In this document: in pieces, positions 35,021 through 45,571 of the stretch
Layout: each line of letters opens with the position of its first letter
Numbering within the stretch: position 1 is the stretch's first letter
Source: Ehretia macrophylla
Lineage: Eukaryota > Streptophyta > Magnoliopsida > Boraginales > Ehretiaceae
NCBI GenBank assembly: GCA_037974665.1
Contig: CM075765.1
Location: 59,732,247 to 59,796,246, forward strand
DNA length: 64,000 nucleotides
Reading direction: 5' to 3'
Notes under the pieces: generated by a model
The model's database searches: none
The model's input: the letters and a program-made list of their open reading frames with translations, nothing else
Told to the model about the DNA's origin: nothing
Translations under genes and position numbers: made by a program

Positions 35021-37462
35021 CAGAAGCTGAGACTTTGGAAACAAAGAAGGAAGCAGGCTAGGGACATGGTAATAGCAGTCTCTATTCACTCATGCTTGGT
35101 GCTTAAGACTCTCTTTTCCCTCTCCTCCAACTAAATGAATAGCAGGATTGAATCTCTAAATAGAAGGTCTTCTTCCACGCTTATACAATTTATGGGCTTC
35201 TATTTCACCGGCGAGGAACTGAGACTTCTAGTAGTAATGAACTCAACTCATGGCCTTTGGTTTCACTCCTTGCATTAGACCGTACTTCCCTCGCTTGGTA
35301 CTCACTAGCATAGCACTTCACTCCTAACCAATTCTCCATGTGATCCCTACCCTCACCCATCAATAGCTGAAGAGAGGTAGTCTTAGGCAAAGACTAGTTT
35401 AAAGAATCCCTTCATGGGTTAGAGTTGTAGTGGCTGCCAAGTTTGCTTATATGGTGGCGACTTTGTTTTATAGCTTTGCAATCTCTTAGCCAGGCCAGTG
35501 AAAAAGCCTATCTTAGCGTAGGAGACCCCTCAGACAAGGTCAATCAAGTTGAAGTTTATTCTTTTTGCTAGGCTAGTTGCCTTCTTTGGTAGGCTAATTG
35601 AAGAAAAAAGTGATTCGATAAGAATTTTTCGTGCCAGGAGCAGCCGAACAAGTGCCATCAAGTTACAAGTTCTTTAGGAGATTTTCTTTTATCTTTTCTT
35701 ATCTCATTATTATATAATAGAAGTTCTATATCCTTATAATTATGATGTCCCCATGGTATAACCCTCTGGTAGGATGTGGGCCATTTTCCTGCTCCTTTTT
35801 TGAGATTGCTCTTTTCTTTTCTAATAAGCAACTACTAAGTGCTTTGATGTCGGTGCAGCCGAGCCGATTGGAGTGGCTTTTGATAATGTTAGTCTAGTCA
35901 AGTTTTCTTACCTGGTGGGGTCAAGCATGCGATTCTTCTCAACAGAGCTGATTCAATCGGGTACTTTTTCCTTAACTATTTCCCACCTTCATTAGCCATT
36001 TTGAGTGCTTCTCGATGCTGAGAGGTCTAAGCCCTACCTATTTATGTGTGTGGGGCGGCTAACTATCATTCTTTCCCCTGTACTTTACTAAATAACTGGT
36101 GCTCACACACCCTTTCTTGACCTTACTTTTTCGACCTTGCTTGCTTTAGTCCTACTATCCTTGGCTCTAGAAATCTTAGACTATCTTAACTACAAATACA
36201 AAAGGTAATAAAGATTCTATTCTTGACTCGTTATGATCTATTGAGTAAGTAACTCGTTAAGTAATAATAAGTAATATTACAAGAACCAGTAATTGGAATT
36301 TCATCCCTAAAACTTTTTTTTTGGTACAGCTCGAAGAGACAGAAGATTAGAGGAGGGCAGTTCAGATGAGACTCAAAGCACTAATACTCTAAACCCTGTG
36401 ACTGGTACTTCAATTAGATGGGCTGGACCAAGAGAAGAGGGAACTTCCATTGCAACTTCCATCGATCAAGTTTCAGTCTGCCTCTGTTATTGTTTGTCTC
36501 CTAAGGATAGCTAATTCGTTTGAGAGCCTTTACATGAGTTCGTTGAAAAGTCGTTTTCTATCCTCAAAAGATAGTTCCTCGTCTCTATCACCGTATGCTT
36601 AACACATGGTGTTTAGAGGGCCTTATACGGGGGGTGAGTTCAAATAATGTGTGTTAAGCGCATATAGCTATTTATTCGAACACGGGACACCAACCTTGAA
36701 GAAGGGCCTGGGTTCTTTTTTTTAATAGAGTTTCAAGGGCTCCTGGTGCAAGAATAAGACCAATGAAATGGGGAACCGCTACGTGTGAGAATTTGTATAG
36801 ATTAATCTCAAGACATTGGCTTATGAAAGCTAGCCTGACACCTATCTTTAAGAGCATACCCCGGGAACAGAGCAAAAAAAAGATGTTTGTGACCACACTA
36901 CGTTCGTTTCCTATGGTCTTTTGATCGCTTCAAAGCCGTCCCCGGGGGGATATGCTTTGCTTTTTCTTTTCCTTCAAGGAGATGCCCTTGGCAGTGCCCC
37001 ATGCTAGTAATGAACCTGTTCATAGATTAAATATGCTCAAAGCTATTTTCGATATCGAAGGCTTCCTAGCTGCTACTAAGATGCGTTTTGCAGGACATAA
37101 AGAATGAAAATTATAGGACTCGGTGAAGATCAATCCGATAGGGCTAGATCTATCTTATTCTTTATAGGAAAGTCCGCTCAGTGGTAGCATAAAAGCGGAT
37201 AACCAAGGTAGGGTAAGAAGACTGGGGATTAGACCCTCATAAATGATTGCTTGACTACATGAATGAGTCGAGATGGAAAGCACAACACAATTGTTAAGCT
37301 TAGTAAAGAACCTTTTGTACATGGCCCTATCAGGTTCGTTCATAGAAGGTATAAGGCAGAAGGAAGAGTACTCTCTGGGCTTGGATATAGGTCCATGAGG
37401 GAATTTCTTTTTCAGGCATTTTCTGAAGCTAGGAAAAAGATATAAGGAGGCCATAGCCCTAA

Positions 37463-37526
37463 TGGAAGGCTTTTTCTATGCTGATTTTTGGCTTTGGAAG
37501 GCTTTTTCTATGCTGATTTTTGGCTT
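37463..37526 (+). repeat. Exact 32-bp tandem duplication
   Basis: The unit, starting tggaaggctttttctatgct, occurs at 37463-37494 and 37495-37526 without a change. An exact copy suggests a recent slippage or repair event compared with the older 113-bp duplication. Confidence 0.88.
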
Positions 37527-37843
37527 AATTAAGCTAAGACAAGCATGCATAGTATCGAGCAATCCTAGCCGCAGGGGTCAGGCCCCAAGCCTCTGAACTA
37601 GCACTACAAAAAAAGCCCCGTAGATGGCGAGCCATGTGTCCAAAGGCATAATGAGAAGTGGCCCTAAGGGTTTTCTAGCCATGTCAAAAAGCAATTACTG
37701 AATTAACTCTTCTGGCTTCTGCCATTGAAGCAATCCCGAGATCTATAAAATTTCCTTTTGGCATAGTACACTGGTGTGACCATTTAGCTCATCTTGATAG
37801 CCAGGGCTAACCCTCTCAGAGCATGTATCAGAAAGAATGCTAT

Positions 37844-37984
37844 ATGAATGCACATATAGCATTTATTAAGAATATAAATCACATTTCTAACACATTCTGA
37901 CTCATATAACACAGAAACAGGTCAAAGCACACAAAACGAGGCAAAACACACAAATCGAGGTTAGACAAAATATAGGGTCTCACA
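37844..37984 (-). repeat. Remnant of the 3' LTR of G3
   Basis: It matches about 55525-55612 of the other LTR (atgaatgcacatatagca onwards) and also carries the outer part that the other LTR has lost, ending in gtctcaca beside the polypurine tract complement ttctctcccctttaaag (37985-38001). The remaining LTR was deleted at the junction with organelle-like block 3. Confidence 0.8.
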
Positions 37985-40900
37985 TTCTCTCCCCTTTAAA
38001 GAAATTTCATCCCCGAAATTATTACTTGCTGAACGAAAAAGATTTGGGTACTGCTGCTGCATCTGATCTTGCCTCTCCCAGGTAGCCTCCTCAATACCGT
38101 GATGCTTCCACAACACCTTGACCATCAGAATCTTCTTCGATCTCAGTTTCCGTTCCATTTGATCAAGAATGCGAATCGGTCTCTCATCATAAGTCAGATT
38201 CTCACGAAGCTGTAACGGCTCTGGCTCTAAAATATGAGAAGGATCCGGATTATACTTCCGCAAATTCGACATGTGAAAGACATCATGAACATTAGAGAAA
38301 TTCTCCGGTAAAGCCAACCGATATGCCAACTTGCCAACCCTGCCGGCAATCTCAAACGGCCCTACAAACCTCGAACTCAGCTTCCCGCCTTTTCCATATT
38401 GAGTAAACCCCCTACGAGGAGACAATCTCAAGAAAACCCGATCTCTGACTGCAAACTCCAAGTCCCGATGATGCTTATCAGCATAACTCTTGAATCTGCT
38501 CTGCACTGTAAGAATTCTCTACCTGATCAACTAAACATTCTCAATCTTCTCTAGAAGCTCTGGCATAATAGTCGGATCAATAGTCTTCATCTCCCCTACT
38601 TCATCCCAATACAAAGGTGAACGACACTTACGACTGTAAAGAGCTACAAAATGTGCCATCCCAATAGCAGCTTGATAACTATTGTTATAGGCAAACTCGG
38701 CAAGTGGTAGATGTTTCTCCCAGTTCTTCCCAAAGTCCAGAACACAAGCCCTGAGCATATCTTTCAGAATCTGAATAGTCCTTTCGGATTGACTGTCGGT
38801 CTGTGGATGATACGATGTACTAAAATTAAGCTGAGTACCCAAAGTTTCCTGAAGTTTCTCCCACAAGCGAGAAATAAATCGAGGATCTCGATCTGAGACA
38901 ATACTAGATGAAATTTCGTGAAGTCTAACAATATGATCCAAATAAAGATCTGACAACTTTGCAACTTTATCTCCCATCCTCATCGAAATAAAGTGAGCTG
39001 TCTCCGTCAAACGATCCACGACAACCCAAACTGCATCATTACCTTTCGGTGTTCTAGGCAAACTAGTGATGAAGTCCATCGTAATATGCTCCCATTTCCT
39101 TTGTGGTATAGCCAAGGGCTGAAGCAAACCTGCAGGTCGTTGATGCTCGGCTTTCACTCATTGACAAGTAAAACATCTAGATACAAACTGAGCAACTTCC
39201 CTATTCATATTATTCCACCAGTAATGTTGCTTCAAATCCCGATACATCTTGTTTCCACCAGGATGAATGGTGTACTTAGAATTATGAGCCTCCTCCGGAA
39301 TACCTCACCACAAACCCTGTTCAAAAATCGAAGAATACCATCCTCATGTAATTTGTTGTTAGACTGATCATCCGTGATCTGATCCTTGATCTTCTGAAGT
39401 TTAACATCAAGTTGCTGAGCTTCTCTGATTTGAGATAACAATAAAGATTGAATACGAAGATGTGAACACATCACCCCAACCTGAGTCAACTCTGGTCTCC
39501 AATAAGTGAATTCCTCAAGAACCTCCCACTTCTTGACAGCCAAATAACAAACACTCGCCTTACGGCTAAGAGTGTCTGCCACAACATTTGCCTTCCCAAG
39601 CAGATAACTGATAGAATAATTATAATCTCCGAGAAGTTCCATCCACCTCCGTTGACGCATAATCAACTCCTTCTGTGAGAACAAATATTTAAACTCTTAT
39701 GATTAGTGAAAATCTCGAACTTACTGGCCCACAGATAATGACGTCACTTTTTCAGTGAGAAAACAACAACTGCCAACTCAAGATCATGAGTCGGATAATT
39801 CACCTCATATGGTTTCAACTTCCTAGAAGCATAGGCAATAACCCGACCATTCTACATAAGGACACATCCCGAGCCCTCCTTGGATGCATCCCTGTAGATA
39901 ACCATATTATCGGTCCCCTCTGGTAGAGCAAGTACTGGAGCGGTAGTTAATCTCTTTTTCAACTCTTGAAACCCACTCTCACATTTCTCATCCCAAACAA
40001 AGCTAGTCTGTTTCTGAGTTAACTTAGAAAGTGGCCCGACTATCTTAGAAAAGTCTTTCATAAACCTACGGTAATAACCCGCCAAGCCAAGAAAGCTACG
40101 AACCTCAGAAACATTCTCCGGACGTTTCCAAGACATCACCGCTTCAATCTTCGTGGGATCTACAGAAATACCACTATGCGTGATAACATGGCCAAGAAAA
40201 GATATGTGTTGTAGCCAAAATTCACATTTATTGAACTTCGCAAACAACTGATGCTCCTGGAGTTTCTATAAGACAAGTCGTAGATGTTGCTCGTGTTCTG
40301 ATTCAGACTTAGAATAAACCAAGATATCATCAATAAAGATCACCACGAACTGGTCCAAGTATGGCTGAAAAATCCAATGCATAAGATCCATAAATGCTAC
40401 CGGTGCATTAGTTAATCCAAAGGGCTTAACTACAAACTCATAATGCCTATACCGAGTTCTGAAGGCAGACTTCGGAACATCTTCCATACGAATCCGAAGC
40501 TAATAATCTGCCTCAAGTCAAACTTAAAGTAGACTTTGGCTCACTGAAGTTGATCAAACAACTCATCAATCAATGGCAAAGGATACTTGTTCTTGATGGT
40601 CACTTGATTCAAACCACGATAGTCAATGCATAATCTCAAGATACCATCTTTCTTTTTCACAAATAAAACAGGTGCTCCCCACGGTGAATAACTCTGCTGA
40701 ATGAAACCCTTCTCAATTAACTCCTACAATTGAATTTTCAGCTCCTTCAACTCAGCTGGTGCCATCCGGTACGCTGATTTAGAAATAGGTTGAGTACCGG
40801 GAATAAGATTGATCACAAACTCCACATCTCTCTCTGGCGGCAACCCTGGCAACTCCTTGGGAAATACATTGGGATATTCCAGAATAATAGGTACTTTCTC

Positions 40901-41095
40901 CAACTGTAACTTATCAGATGACTTGTTGATCAAATAAGCTAGATAACCCGAACACCCTTTACTTACCAACTTAACGGCTTTAGTTGCTGAGATAACAAAA
41001 CTCGTCTTAGTACCCCGGTTCCCTGCTACCTCTACCATTGGCTGATCTGGCAACCGAAACCATACTATCTTTATTCTACAGTTTAATTGGGCATC
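37961..41095 (-). pseudogene. G3 pol: reverse transcriptase, RNase H, integrase, chromodomain-like tail; degenerate
   Basis: Conserved blocks appear in order on the minus strand but in pieces. The connection region has LPGLPPERDVEF (about 40850). Reverse transcriptase has [20 protein letters not shown] and [10 protein letters not shown] (40266-40487), then [21 protein letters not shown] (39852-40247). RNase H has YRDASKEGS in place of YSDAS. A one-base loss near 39695 breaks HKSLKYL. Integrase has CLTC-type remnants, SDRDPRFISRLW and QSERTIQIL (38531-39157). The tail ILEPEPLQL..WKHHGIEEATWE (37961-38506) has lost its stop and reads on through the polypurine tract into the LTR. It is a relative of T1/T2, but a separate lineage. 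No function is possible. Confidence 0.9.
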
Positions 41096-41679
41096 TGATG
41101 TGACTGTATTTGCAGCACTCAAACCTTGATATTTGTACTATATTTGCATCTTAATTTGGGAATTATTGCAATACTTTGATATTTTCAATGCAATGTAGGA
41201 TGACATAGAAAAGTGGAAAATCAGACCAAAAATAATCAAAATTGCAAGTCAAGAAGTCAAGAATGCGGAAGCACGAGAAGCAGTTGAAGAATGAAGCTCA
41301 TAGAGAAGAAATTTAGCTGAAACTAGCATGAAATTGGATTCAGAGCATTGACCCAGATGATCTCAAATAGTAACCTATGTCCATTTTTGGCAAACCATAT
41401 CCATTTTTCGGGTAGAAACAACAGTCTGAGCAAAACACAGGACTTTGTCCTGTGGGTGGCGTGATTTTAGCCAAATTCCATCGTTTGGAGGGTCAAAACA
41501 GTGAAAAACGCCTGAAGATGCTGCGGTCAACGAACTGGTCAAAGTCAAAGACAAGCTCAAGTGTTGACCAAGAATTAAAGCCCGTAGAGGAAGAATTTGA
41601 CCAAACAGAATGCGAAAACGGACTCAGAACGCCGAATAAACTTGGAATAGCATTGGTCAACTTTTTGGTCAATGCATGA

Positions 41680-41850
41680 ATAGTAGCGGTCAATGCGTGA
41701 ATAGTGATGGTCAACTCGTGAACAGTAAAAACTGCATGCAGAATACGTGAATAGTAATCACGTGAATAGTAACTACGGGAATAGTAGTCGAGTGAATAGT
41801 AACCACGTGAATAGTACCCGCGTGAATAGTAGCTAAATTTTCCTATAAAT
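41680..41850 (+). promoter_or_regulatory. Promoter of the LTR-like insertion: repeat array and TATA box
   Basis: About nine copies of (a/c)(a/c)cgtgaatagta lie between 41680 and 41832, most 14-18 bases apart, ending a few bases before cctataaatag (TATA at 41844-41850). Two copies create a G-box, cacgtg, at 41759-41764 and 41804-41809, a bZIP/bHLH binding core. Position and repetition point to an upstream enhancer array. Confidence 0.6.
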
Positions 41851-41945
41851 AGACATCAAGCCTCTTCATTTTTTCTTACAATTTTTTAGAGCTTTGGATA
41901 TTTTTCCAATATTTTCAATTTTTGTAAAGTTAATTTTATAGTTCT

Positions 41946-42112
41946 TATTTAGGATTTTGCCTAAATAGCTATATACGGAGGAAGTCCTGCATAGTGACTC
42001 TTATTCAGGGGCATTCTGCCTAAATAGCTACTGTACAGCGGACATCCTAACGTTCATTTTTGAGCCTTTGCTCAAAAATAGCTCTTATTCGGGGGAAATT
42101 TCTGCCCAAATA
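41946..42112 (+). other. Four consecutive stem-loops, each ending in aaatagct or aaatagc
   Basis: Stems lie at 41946-41967 (tatttagg..cctaaata), 42002-42026 (tattcagg..cctaaata), 42056-42079 (atttttgagc..gctcaaaaat, ten perfect pairs) and 42086-42112 (tattcggg..cccaaata). All lie 100-270 bases downstream of the TATA box, so they would be transcribed. The stems are preserved while loop sequence and length vary. Confidence 0.7.
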
Positions 42113-43008
42113 GCTATAGAATTTCTGTTCAGACATGGAGTTCAGAAATACGCGTTTGTCAATACGGGGAAGCCTTTCTTGACTCTCTTTTATTTGTATA
42201 AACTCGTATTTATTATGTTTGAGTAGAATTCTTATCTAGGGTAGGATATTATAAATAATGGTCTTTTAATATATGGTCTCGGATTCGGATAATTTAGTTT
42301 TAATGCAATATATGACTTGTATTAATTAAGTATTGTCTTTCATACATAATTCTTTTAAGTAGATGATATGATTGCTTTATTTTCGTGTCATATATCCATG
42401 CTTTAATAGTGAATCAATAGCTTGACAACTTAAAGATTTTAAGAGACTATAGGTAATGCTTTTAAGTAGACCATAGTTTCTAGACTAGTAAAGAGATGTT
42501 GATTCCTTATGTTGAAACAGACCTTTTACACCAGATTGTAAAGACAAATCCATACTATGGTTATACACTCGTAGATGGAATGACACCTACATCAGAGTTA
42601 GTAATCAGGATTTTAATAGACTAAGATAATTGACTAGGTTAATGCTTGTAGCTTAACCTCTTGTATAGAATTTGAGAATCCGGATACCGAGCCTATATTA
42701 ATTGCCTTATTTGCATATTTGATCCCTAGATATTCTTCCGTATTTAGCTATTTTTTAGCTTAACTTAGGCAATTTTGTTAGTTATAGTTTAGTTTACATT
42801 CTCGCACGTTACTTCAAACTCTTTACGAGCTGTCACTTAAGCGCTTTAACACTTTCACACTACTTTACTAACTTAACTGATGAGCTTCCCTGTGGTACGA
42901 TTCCGCACTCATAGCACACTACACTACGAAGATCCGTGCACTTGCGGGTTATTAAAACTTGGTTATTTTGCACATATTTATAACACACACCAAGTAGCGA
43001 TCATCATC

Positions 43009-43499
43009 TTATTTAGAAAGCCAATCCATACCCAAGATAACATCGTACTCCCGGATAAGAAATAAGATAAGGTCCGAAGGAAAATTATACCCCTTAACAT
43101 GTATTTTACAATCCTTACATACTAAGTCAGTCACATACTTATCAGTCAAAGAGGTACTAATCTCAACCACATAAAGCAGTCTTGCAGGTTGCATATTAAC
43201 ACGTTGCACACAAGCAGGAGTAATGAAAGAATGCGTAGCACCAGAATCAATCAACACTTTAACAAGTTGATCAAGTATAAGAAAGTTATCTTCCATAACT
43301 ACAATCTCCTCAGGCATCTCCTCCAAATCAACTATGTAGGCCCGAGCCTGAACCCGCTGCTGCTGAGGTGTACCACTAGTAGGTCGGCCCTGAAAACCCC
43401 TAGTCGCTGCCCAACCCTCAGTTCCTCGATATCTATAGCAATCTTTCACCCTATGATTTCTGTCGCAACCTAAACACGTTCCTGCCTTCGCCCTGCAGT
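43009..43499 (-). pseudogene. G3 gag C-terminus and aspartic protease
   Basis: The frame runs from the remaining zinc-knuckle half (CLGCDRNHRVKDC, about 43440-43480) through an acidic linker to the protease motif LIDSGATHSFI and ends at GMDWLSK, where the foreign LTR-like insertion begins. The protease would cleave the polyprotein during particle maturation. The active-site triplet is DSG here but DPG in T1 and T2, so G3 differs from them at a family-level position. T2 separates this piece from the gag start at 53006. Confidence 0.85.
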
Positions 43500-43504
43500 C
43501 GGCC

Positions 43505-45259
43505 TGTAATACCCGAGCCCGGAATGTGAATTTTCTTTGTTTATTATTTTGAAAATTTTATTTTCTTAAATTCTTTGTGAATTAATTGTTACATTCTCGC
43601 CGACGCAACGTGCATTGCATTTAAGGAACGCTAGCTAGATAACGATTTCCAGTCCTCAAAAAATAGTGAAACTAGTATTTAGATGACTTAAATTTTAGAT
43701 TTTAAATGTTGCTAGTTTTTATTTAACTTACTTTAGCTGAAACAGCGTTAAAAGGATCAAAAAAGATACCTTTTACCAAGTTTTTTTAAGTTGTTGACCT
43801 TGACCTTTGACCTTTGACCATTTGACCCTTATATAAGCTAAAAACTAAGAAAAATAAAATAAAAAACAGCAGCAAACAACAGCAGTAGGCCGTGAGCTTC
43901 CATAGAGAAAAAAAAAACCTTTCACCTACCAAACGATCAATCTTCGCGTGTGCTCGTGCGGGTTGATTTCCGAGGCAACCAACGTTGTTTTCCTAGTGAC
44001 TAGGAGTACCTAAGGTGAGGGAAGCATGTTATTTGCGCATTTATACGTTGTGTTTGCAAACTTTGTCAATTTTTAGATTTATCCGTAGATCGTTATTTAA
44101 AGAGATTTGATGCTTCTAGAATGTTCCTTAGCACTTGTAGAACATGTATTTATAGCTTTGTAACGTTTTCTGCGGTTAAATATTGTGATTGCAACTTGAA
44201 TTGTGAAATGAATAGTGTTTTATGAATAGTAAAACCTTGAAACGTTGAAATTGCGCTGTTATGCTTTCCGTTGATGTAGAAACGTGCTAGGTATGCTAGA
44301 ATGCTAAAATGTGTGGTTTGTTTGGGTTACGTAGAGGAAAAAATGAGAATTAAGCCTTTGGGAAAGTCGGGGTCGTTTAGGTCGACTTTGGCGTTTTCTC
44401 GTTTTGCGTGTTGGCATTGCTTCGGGAAGCCATGGAAGCACTTTTGGTGCGATTATGGCGTTGGTTGGGTGTTTGGTTGTTGTAGTTGTAGTTCAAACAA
44501 GAAAGGGGGAAATCGGGGCTTTGCGCGAGTACTAGGGTAAAGTATGGTTTCGGGGTCTTTAGACGTGCCTTATGGTGTCCTAGAAGGGTTGGCGAAGTCG
44601 ATATCCAGAACCCGTGGCTCGTTTGGAAATGGTAGTGTTTTGATAGTTGGGGCCGATTTGTGTTTTTGTGTGTTTTCTTGTCTTTATGCTTATAGAATGC
44701 TTAGAATTACTTGAATTACTTGTTTGAGTTGTTTTGGATTGAATTGCTTATCAAATTGCTGCGATTGCGTGCGAGAGTAACCTACTTTGTTATTCTCCCA
44801 CGTGTGGCTTTATCGCTTGTTTATCGTCTTGTATCGAGTCTTGCATTGCATAGTGTCTCGCGCGTGAGTGATGGGCCTCTCTGGGTAGCCTTGGGTTGCC
44901 AGTGTTGGTTGCTCTAGCTCCGATGCTATTCCCTTTCTCGCTTGGGTTGCCTCCCAGGGGGATTTGGGTCGTAGATTGATGGATACTTCCGGGGTATTCC
45001 AAACTGGTGTTATAAGGTGGTTTTGGGCCAGCGCGTCGTCATCGAATTCGTGTTTGAAAGTGGTTCGTGAAAAGAGTATCGTATCCTTTGAATGAGTGTT
45101 TACAGCTTTAAATACTTGCCTTGCTTTATTATTGGCTTTGGATGTAACTTATATGGTTTGTATGTATTGCTTGGCTAATTGCATTGCATACTCCTCTCAT
45201 CTCCGTCCGTGTGTCGAGTCCGGGCTTGGCCTTTTGCGGGGTCGGGTCGCGGCGTGACA
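43505..45259 (+). repeat. 5' LTR of T2
   Basis: It runs from tgtaatacccgagcc to cgtgaca. Compared with the T1 LTR it lacks about 510 bp near the 3' end, including the hairpin, acceptor-like site and acidic tail. It keeps the donor-like ctaag/gtgagg (44014/44015), the conserved blocks (about 44430-44665 and 44855-45020), the W-box cluster and a canonical TATA box. Confidence 0.93.
43794..43837 (+). promoter_or_regulatory. T2 LTR promoter: five W-box cores followed by a TATA box
   Basis: Five TTGAC cores, each followed by C, start at 43794, 43800, 43807, 43814 and 43822. The TATA box tatataag is at 43830-43837, four bases after the last core. TTGAC(C/T) is the W-box bound by WRKY factors in defence and wound responses. 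The 3' LTR repeats the arrangement, with its TATA box at 50525-50532. Confidence 0.7.
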
Positions 45260-45267
45260 TCTTTAGC

Positions 45268-45279
45268 TAGTATCAGAGC
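45268..45279 (+). promoter_or_regulatory. Primer-binding site of T2, one base changed
   Basis: The sequence is tagtatcagagc against tggtatcagagc in T1, eight bases after the LTR end. The change is G to A, consistent with deamination on the other strand after insertion. Confidence 0.8.
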
Positions 45280-45571
45280 ATGATAGTCTTGCATGAGCCG
45301 GGATATGATTCTCGGTCTGTGGGGTAAAGGTCTAAAATGCTAAAGTGTTTATGAATGATTGCTAAGTGAAAAGAAAATGTTCTAGCATGACTTTGTGAAC
45401 TTGGAATGTTTATGTGTTTAAGTGAAATAGTTTGGCAAGTTGAACTTGTCTTATGTGAATTGTGTGATAGAATGTTGGATTGTTATTGATTTGAGTGTTA
45501 TCTAATCTTATGTGCCATAATTCTGTCTATAAACTGCTTTTAAATGTTGCCAGCTATTATGAGTTGCTACT

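Larger units (their letters stand above)
28609..37843. other. Organelle-like block 3: largest block, no intact gene
   Basis: About 9.2 kb in the style of plant mitochondrial spacer DNA. I find no intact mitochondrial protein, rRNA or tRNA gene. It holds a hairpin (28644-28717), a LINE-like fragment (30590-30935), a doubtful copia-like fragment (33475-33780), two short tandem duplications (34793-35020, 37463-37526), an imperfect stem with tatgcttaacacat and its partner at 36594-36664, and three copies of a motif shared with block 1. Unrecognised open frames (for example 36672-36896 and 37155-37454, minus) show no motif. The right edge meets a truncated LTR at 37844 with no target-site duplication. 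Confidence 0.5.
41096..43003 (+). repeat. Unrelated LTR-like insertion (probable solo LTR) in G3 pol
   Basis: G3 protease stops at the codons for GMDWLSK and resumes with DAQLNC 1.9 kb away; the intervening sequence is unrelated. It starts tgatgtgactg and ends gtagcgatca, flanked by gcatc (41091-41095) and tcatc (43004-43008), a five-base duplication with one change. It has an array of nine gtgaatagta-type repeats, a TATA box at 41844-41850 and four stem-loops downstream, but no protein, primer-binding site or polypurine tract. TG..CA ends and promoter layout suggest a solo LTR of another family; orientation plus is inferred from the TATA box. Its right end holds cgcaagtgcacgg on the minus strand. 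Confidence 0.7.

Noticed and set aside
36672-36896. Minus-strand frame of 74 codons as a ribosomal or membrane protein fragment of the mitochondrion
   Set aside because: I could not match it to any known mitochondrial protein, and it has no domain motif.
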